Source of the DNA: Aldrovandia affinis
Taxonomy: Eukaryota; Chordata; Actinopteri; Notacanthiformes; Halosauridae
Direction: 5' to 3'
Length of the DNA stretch: 64,000 nucleotides
NCBI GenBank assembly: GCA_029706075.1
Contig: JAINUG010000115.1
Span: forward strand, 2,745,001-2,809,000
In this document: positions 58,701-64,000 of the stretch, one piece after another
Position numbering within the stretch: the stretch's first letter is position 1
How the letters are laid out: each line of letters begins with the position of its first letter
Made by a program: the position numbers and the translations under genes
Notes under the pieces: model-generated
Database searches by the model: none
Seen by the model: the letters and a program-made list of their open reading frames with translations, nothing else
Told to the model about the DNA's origin: nothing

Positions 58701-58880
58701 GGGATCTTCAGACAACGAGATGTGACTCACTGTGAGCTGGTACTGCAGCTGCTTGACTTGCTGCTGCAGTGAGTCAACCTGCAGGTTCTGCCTTTTGGGG
58801 ATGCCTGTGGTGTAGGACAGCTGGGACAGGCTGTTTAGGGCCTCCTTCAGCTTGCTCACCTCCTTAGTCAGATCCTCATT
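55750..58880 (-). CDS. rai14: Ankycorbin RAI14, last three coding exons
   Basis: Minus-strand exons are 58880-58731 (50 codons), 57802-57737 (22 codons) and 55839-55750 (29 codons plus TAA). Borders are ctccag|, |gtgagt, caaag|, |gtcagg and gtccag|, all in phase 0. The peptides [53 protein letters not shown] and [17 protein letters not shown] match the coiled-coil C-terminus of vertebrate RAI14. The family protein has N-terminal ankyrin repeats and a long coiled coil and binds actin/cortical membranes, for example at ectoplasmic specialisations. The final residues ([14 protein letters not shown]) differ from the human end. Upstream exons lie beyond 64000. Orientation is convergent with slc45a2. 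Confidence 0.93.
56000..56155 (-). mobile_element. tRNA-derived SINE fragment in a rai14 intron
   Basis: On the minus strand: a tRNA-like head with gtgactcaaccggtaaaagc (A-box region) and gagttcgattcccc (B box), followed by the family body ccagctctggctgggag. This matches the 5' half of the 35270 SINE. Sense to rai14. Confidence 0.78.
56175..57198 (+). mobile_element. hAT transposon, 1024 bp, internally deleted, with a perfect target duplication
   Basis: Starts cagggctcgaaactgccacc and ends gttagtgttgagccctg. Subterminal tggtggcatttgccact on the left pairs with inverted agtggcaactgtgccacca on the right. The 8-bp duplication ATTCTAAC is identical at 56167-56174 and 57199-57206. Intact termini plus one retained N-terminal ORF indicate an internal-deletion derivative of a larger autonomous element. 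Confidence 0.95.
56552..57010 (+). CDS. N-terminal hAT-transposase-like ORF with BED/TTF-type zinc finger
   Basis: 152 codons from ATG 56552. [11 protein letters not shown] is followed by an acidic, proline-rich linker (residues about 12-58) and a zinc-finger-like block, [15 protein letters not shown] then [11 protein letters not shown] (about 62-92). This resembles the start of hAT transposases and their domesticated zinc-finger relatives. The catalytic RNase H fold and dimerisation domain are missing; the last 60 residues look like out-of-frame read-through after a deletion. If expressed, it would be a DNA-binding-only fragment. It is antisense to rai14, inside its intron. Confidence 0.65.
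   Translation: MKRIDTFFVKKNAPPPPPEVRPDAEIDSESDEQSQPAEQVSEVTEQPPSAKKPRCSPNSRFRPEWLKEFTWLRYEKTGKYMYCVYCKQCGPTVAGSSKLASAATRLNATPRYPRQKPQAHTVPRQVHRGAAAPFMRLIKLFYVSIYFMLICY
57207..57736. other. rai14 intron remainder
   Basis: Between the hAT element and the 22-codon exon I see no gene or repeat that I can name. Confidence 0.4.
57803..58730. other. rai14 intron between the 22-codon and 50-codon exons
   Basis: AT-rich, with a poly(G) run near 57886 and a (TTTA)n stretch near 57928. ORFs in it have no domain support. Confidence 0.45.
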
Positions 58881-58956
58881 CTGGAGGGGAAAAAATTAAA
58901 AATAAATAAATAAATAAAATTTGATCTTGAAGAGATAAATGCATCTCTTGTATGTA

Positions 58957-59212
58957 CAGTACCTCAAATTACACACACCCTTGATAAAGATGAGCAAAGG
59001 AGGCTGTATAAAATAAACCATAAAGGTAATGAGCTATATTGTATTCTCCAAAAATTGTGAAAATTATATATTATTAATTTAAAAAATGTATTAATATCAA
59101 AATGTTATTTTATACCCATACAATTGCCCAGAAAAAAAGATTTTGTTTAACAAGTAATATTTTTCCCACCACAAAGATGTATCACAATTATTTAGACCCC
59201 TAATAATTTTTT

Positions 59213-59248
<36 letters not shown>

Positions 59249-59476
59249 CATTAACATGTTTTTATTATTTCTTTTAATTCCTCTCAATCTGGGGGCACAA
59301 AGTCTCCCCATTAGAGGCCACCTCCATGCCAATAAGCTTTTTGAAAAGGTTGTCAGAAAAAAAAAGTCTAGAGGTCAGCATCTGGAACATTGGCATTGGA
59401 ACTCGAATTGAACCTGGGTGTTATGGTCAGATGAGACCAAAATTTTGCTTTTGGGCCATGCACACCAGCTGTGGGT
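58957..59476 (+). mobile_element. 5' half of a degenerate Tc1 element
   Basis: Starts cagtacctcaaattacacac after a TA, then acccttgataaagatgagca and gaggctgtataaaataaac, the fish Tc1 terminal theme. The transposase remnant ends in a SDETKILLLGHAHQLW-like stretch near 59430-59475. The 3' half is not contiguous. Confidence 0.8.
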
Positions 59477-59863
59477 TTAGAGTCGTTAGGAGGGTGCCTA
59501 TGCTGAAAAGAACTTTGCTTTACAAAATTGAATATTTGAAGAAGCAGATGCCAGAAACATTGGGATCTAAATTGAATAATATCAAACCCATGGTCGACTG
59601 TGTTTTTAAGTATTACGAAGAAAGGCAGAAAATGCTCAAAGATGGCTGGGACCCAGCCTTAGACCAACACACATGGTGGACAGAGCAGATAAAGGTGGTA
59701 AAAGCTGCAAATAAAAGCTGTACTCTGATACACAAGAGGAGGATTTTGATGCAGCACAGCAGAAAATCGACTTCCTGAAATGTATAGCTGTAATGCTAGA
59801 CATTACACTGCTGAGTAAGTCTCAACTCAGTGGGGAGTCGTGGGACCACTTTGTGGACACGTA
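59477..59863 (+). pseudogene. Unrecognised coding-like segment between two Tc1 pieces
   Basis: One frame (to 59778) reads MLKRTLLYKIEYLKKQ, MPETLGSKLNNIKPMV, FKYYEERQKMLKDGWDPALD and WWTEQIKVVKAANKSC. A one-frame change near 59735 then gives EEDFDAAQQKIDFLKCIAVM and LSGESWDHFVDTYSK. Composition is charged, helical and gene-like, unlike transposase. I do not recognise the family. It may be a processed or exon-captured fragment of a host gene or part of another element. A tttag precedes 59480 and a gtaag occurs at 59866, but that gtaag lies inside the next Tc1 end. Confidence 0.5.
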
Positions 59864-60569
59864 CAGTAAGCTCCATTTTTATTCACACCCTTGATAAAGA
59901 TTACATGCTTTGGGTTTAATGCATCCAGAGGCCCTGGGGCCCTTATTAAAATGGATGGAACCATGAACTCCAGCATGTACCAAGACATTTTGTCCAAAAA
60001 CCTTGTTCCCTCTGCCAGGAAGCTACACCTTGGCCACAGATGGACATTCTAACAAGACAACGATCCCAAAAATAGATCCAAATAAACTAAGAAATGGTTG
60101 ACAGAGCACAAGATCAATGTCCTGACGTGGCCATCTCAGTCTGCAGACCTGAACCCAATTGAACATTTGTGGTTTGAACTCAAAAAAGCAGTCAACAAAC
60201 ATCAACCCATGAATCTGAAGGAACTAGAACAATTCTGGATGGTAGGAGGTTGAGGATCCCCCCCAAGAAGTTCCAAAACCTCACACCAAAGAAGGTGACT
60301 ACTTTATAGGTGCTGTTATAATGGCCAAGGCAGGAACCACAAAGTACTGATAACAGGGGTGTGAATATTTGTGATTCTTGATTTTTCTGCGAAAAAAAAA
60401 GTATAATTTGTGAACTGTTCCATTGTGGTTCGCGCCAATGCATTATTAAAGAATATAATTTTCTTGACATTTTTTAGCATAAAATATACCTTATTACTTA
60501 TATAGTTTATTTTATACAATCTCTTTTGTTCATCTTTATCAAGGGTGTGAATAAAGACTGAGCCTAATG
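59864..60569 (+). mobile_element. Internally deleted Tc1 element
   Basis: The left end cagtaagctccatttttatt then cacacccttgataaagat is matched by the inverted right end atctttatcaagggtgtgaa ... gagcctaatg. TA lies on both sides (59862-59863 and 60570-60571). After only about 40 bases of left repeat the sequence jumps to mid-transposase (WM..ALVKMDG-like, then a DPKNRSK-like block and [19 protein letters not shown]). About half the element is therefore missing. Confidence 0.85.
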
Positions 60570-60571
60570 TA

Positions 60572-62360
60572 TATAATTAAAGCACTCAATTCCCAGCTGC
60601 ATAGAAGTTATTCATGATTCACTCATTTATTTAAATTATTTCCAAGACAATTTGCATAAGAAATGCATGCTATGGAATTATCACATTTCGTTTTCTTTTT
60701 GGTCTGTTGCTAAGATATTTTTGGTTGAAAATTTGGTCTCAGTTTAATGATGCATTTAAACTTGTGTGTAAAATGCATACATGGGCTCAAATAGGAGAAC
60801 AGTTCACATATATAATAAAAAATATCTAAACGAAAAAAACCATCAACAAATGAGAATTCGGTTATTTATAATTAAAAATATAACTATAAATGATCATGTA
60901 TTCAGCATTAGGTTGTGATATAGATTTGTTCCCAGCGCATGCTTATTATTCATGAAAACTCATACTATAACTATAAATCAATGCATTAGTAAATAATTGC
61001 TACATATGATAGGTTTTCAAATGACGCCAAACACTTCTGCACTGCAGAATGTACGTATCTGTTAGGCACTTGACTATGATGCTACCAGCCGACATGCCAC
61101 AACCCACCAAGTAAGAGGGGTCAGAAAGGTCATGGGGTTGCTAAACTCCTGTCGTGTATATACCCAAGTTTGCAGAAACTGTACTGTCCATGCAGGGGGG
61201 AGAGCCATGAAAGAGCCATTGTCACACTTGGTGGTGGCCCATCGGTTTCTGTATGAGAGTCATCACTTTCTCAAATGCTCAATCTTCACTGCCATTATAT
61301 AGTACTACAATTCATTATTGTTACTGGGTTCATTACCATTTGTCTTATTGAATACACATCTCTCCTTTCAATCTGCTGCATTCTGCCCTCATTTGCCTTC
61401 AGCACAGGGCCTTGAATGTCTGTTCCAGGCACCAGAGAGCATTCCTTCCAATGGTTCTAGGATATAAAAGATGAACGCCTCTGATGTTGCTGAGCCTGAC
61501 GTGTAGGAATGTGCTGGGGGGGGGCTGGCAAACTTGACATATTGGATGAAATATTTGTTGAAACCTGTGTATGTTAATGTTCATTGAAAATTAGTGGATA
61601 GACTGCCTCTCTGTCAAGGTTGAGATAAGCTAGGGGTAACTGCCCTTCCCCGTAGAAAAAAAGATGCCAATACAACTTCTGATATGGTATAAAAATGAGT
61701 GGATTAAATTGTTTCATCAGACAACATCCAGGTTCTATATCGTGGTTCATGTCTCCTTGTGCACTTGAAAAAACGTTTGAGTTGATTCAAAGACTTTTGA
61801 ATCAACTGAGCCTGATAGCATCCGTTGAGCTGAACTGACTCCATGGAGGTTTTTCCCTTCAGTACAATGTTATGTTACAAAAGTTATTTGTTAGCATGCT
61901 GACCAATTGCGCCCCCATGTGGCCTAATTCGATTTGATAAAATGGGTAGATAGGCCCAAGCATTGTGAATTATCATTGTTTTATCATTGTTGGGGAACAG
62001 GTAATGTGGGTTGAAGGCTTCCTTCAGCTTTCTCTAAAAATAAACGCATCCAGATGTAAGAGAGTAAAAGACGAATCATCAGACTATATTACATTCTTCC
62101 ACTGCTAAAGCCCAGGTTTTGTGCTCATTACATCAGGTGGCTCTGGTTACAAACGGTTTCCAAATGGCAGCCCTACCATAAATATCAGCTTTGTGAAATT
62201 CACAACATAGTTTTTGTTGAGACTGGATCACAGAGGTGTACATTCAGCTGTGTGGTAATTTGAGGCCATTGTTTTATCATTTTTAGCAACTACCCTGTTA
62301 ACCTCTTCCTGTCAGCCCCCTAGCGGTATGGCGCCAATGCCATAACAATTAGCATAATTG
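60572..62360. other. rai14 intron / flank without recognisable features
   Basis: 1.8 kb AT-rich DNA. No rai14 upstream exon, RNA gene or named repeat is seen. Confidence 0.4.
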
Positions 62361-62364
62361 CCCC

Positions 62365-62580
62365 CCCCTATCATTACATTACATTACAGGCATTTAGCAG
62401 ACGCTCTTATCCAGAGCGACTTACAGTTTATATTTCTTTACAGTCCATTTATACAGCAATTCAGGTTAAGTACCTTGCTCAAGGGTACAACGGCAGTGTC
62501 CCACCTGGGGATTGAACCTGCAACCTTAATGTTCCAAGCCCAGTTCCCTAACCACTATACCACACTGCCTGCATCACACA
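62365..62580 (-). mobile_element. tRNA-derived SINE, antisense, well preserved
   Basis: Minus strand: tRNA-like head with gtggtatagtggttaggg (A-box region) and ggttcaatccc (B box), then body gttgtacccttgagcaaggt, then tail taagtcgctctggataagag ... ctgctaaatgcctgtaatg. It ends in (taatg)n-like repeats at the left. Confidence 0.9.
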
Positions 62581-63407
62581 CAAATGCACAGAATGCACAC
62601 GCTAAACTTTACTAAAGTTGTAAATCTTCGCTTTAAAAAATAAAGTTACATTTCAGCTCAAATAAAATTGCAATAAAATCAATAATATAATATAAATGTA
62701 TAATATAAAATCAATCATTTCTATAATTTATTTTTGTCATACCGTCTCACCTCGTATACATTCAACTTTTGTCATTTGAGCCAGTCTCCTCAGGGCAGAA
62801 GCATGCGTGTCAAGTAATTTCAAATGAGAGCAAAGGTTGTTTTGCTTGTATAAAAAGCTTTTTCCCATGGTCTGTATATTTCATGAGATTTCAACTGACG
62901 CACCAACCATGCACCTGTATTCAGCCACTCTAGGATTTATCATATGAATCTATTAGTTGATTGTACACGGATTCATGGTTAGATTGGTCAGGTTCTAAAC
63001 TTTCAAAGGAGCTCTCGTTGGCTTATCGCAGTCACTGTTAGGCTGAGATAGGTCAACTCAGGTCCAGTTCTTCTGAAAATCACGGAAGCACTGTGTACAC
63101 GTGAAAACTGGGGGCATGCAGCACTTCAGGATTCTGGGTGATTTGAACAAAAATAAAATTAGTAAACCTTTATACTTCATGATGGCAGCAAGTTTCATTT
63201 TAGTGTCTTAAAAGAGGTTTTTGAAGACACATATGAAGATTGTTTTCGGAGGGTGATTCATCTGCCTTGTGTTGACTCCCGATGATGCATATGGCAACGC
63301 TACCAATGTTGTTGTTACCATGACAATCTGTTTGAATCCACCTGGAAAGCATTCTGGCTAACAGGTTTTGGTATTTTAATAAATATCACTAAAATTTGAT
63401 TGATATA

Positions 63408-63570
63408 ATATAATATAATAATATATGCCATTTAGCAGACGCTTTTATCCAAAGCGACTTACTGTAGTGAATGCATACATTTTTCAGTATATGTGGTCCC
63501 AGTGGGAAATGAACACACAACCTAAGCGTTGCCAACGCCATGCTCTACCAACTGAGCCACAGAGATATTT
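63408..63570 (-). mobile_element. tRNA-derived SINE, antisense
   Basis: Minus strand: tggctcagttggtagagcat (A box, tRNA-like head) and ttgtgtgttcatttcccact (B-box position), then a short body and the tail agtcgctttggataaaagcg ... ctgctaaatgg. It shares its tail with 62365-62580 but has a different tRNA-like head. A (taata)n tract bounds the left. Confidence 0.85.
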
Positions 63571-64000
63571 GCATCCAATTTTTGGGGGACGTGTACAATC
63601 CATTGGAGTAGCAGACACAATTATTGATCTGGAATCTGCTGTCTTTAGAGGGAAAAATCATCTTATTGGTAGGGTGTTTTGTCATGCATCATGAGTCTCA
63701 TAGGTGACACATTTGTAGATGCTGATGTTGATTCCTCATGGTACAACTGTCTACTTCACATCAAGCCCACGGCCATGTCTGTGCAATGTGTACTTTTGAG
63801 ATATTAGGCTTGGTGTAGTAGTAGTGAAAAACAGGCAGAAATTATTTTTCACTGAAATCATCATTTTTAGTTTTTAGGGCTTGACATCACCCTTAATGAC
63901 AACCTTGATGAGCCCTTCTCTGAAGCCCACATTTTTTGACTAAGGGAATTGCCCATAATTCTTTGCAGCACCGTGACATTTAAGCCAACAACAAATTGCA
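63571..64000. other. Right edge of the window
   Basis: No feature recognised. rai14 presumably continues beyond the edge on the minus strand. Confidence 0.35.

Noticed and set aside
60192..60519. Minus-strand ORFs of 67-92 codons
   Set aside because: They are antisense to the deleted Tc1 element; not an additional rai14 exon.
63480..63570. Possible tRNA gene on the minus strand
   Set aside because: A and B boxes are present but the B box is degenerate, and the segment continues into a SINE tail.

Overview
The window is genomic DNA from a ray-finned (probably teleost) fish. It has intron-split vertebrate genes with GT-AG junctions, an intronless class A GPCR, AT-rich introns, long TG microsatellites, and very many fish-type transposons: Tc1, hAT and MITEs, tRNA-derived SINEs, L1- and L2/Rex1-like LINEs, and a Gypsy LTR element. 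The species cannot be named from sequence alone.

Five protein-coding genes are supported. From left to right: the 3' half of denr (+, last three exons, 125-1480); an intact single-exon hydroxycarboxylic-acid-receptor gene (+, 6350-7315); a complete amacr (+, five coding exons, 12674-19617, 382 aa, both catalytic residues and a peroxisomal C-terminus present); slc45a2 (+, seven coding exons, 23337-51028, complete apart from a one-base homopolymer shortfall in exon 3); and the last three exons of rai14 (-, 55750-58880), whose 5' part lies beyond the right edge.

Most of the rest is intron or intergenic DNA filled with mobile elements. Tc1 elements lie at 3099-4362, 13368-14472, 36051-37672 and 58957-60569, with older relics near 9.25, 26.6, 51.2 and 51.7 kb. 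hAT elements with perfect 8-bp target duplications lie at 15605-16818 (amacr intron 2), 32176-32542 (slc45a2 intron 2) and 56175-57198 (a rai14 intron). A Gypsy element occurs as LTR-internal-LTR-internal-LTR at 41983-50342 in slc45a2 intron 6, itself inside an older inverted-repeat element. One SINE family recurs at least six times, and the copy at 35270-35655 has a perfect 19-bp target duplication.

The genes do not form an operon or pathway. denr acts in translation re-initiation, the receptor is a carboxylate-sensing GPCR, amacr is a peroxisomal/mitochondrial epimerase, slc45a2 is a melanosome pigmentation transporter, and rai14 is an actin-associated coiled-coil protein. The denr/hcar pair and the amacr/slc45a2/rai14 group lie on different human chromosomes (12q24 and 5p13), so the window preserves a different linkage. 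I found no convincing new biological system. The points most worth checking are the slc45a2 homopolymer frameshift, the three-LTR Gypsy array (possibly an assembly product), an unrecognised coding-like segment sandwiched between Tc1 pieces at 59477-59863, and the hAT insertion 53 bp before an amacr splice acceptor.
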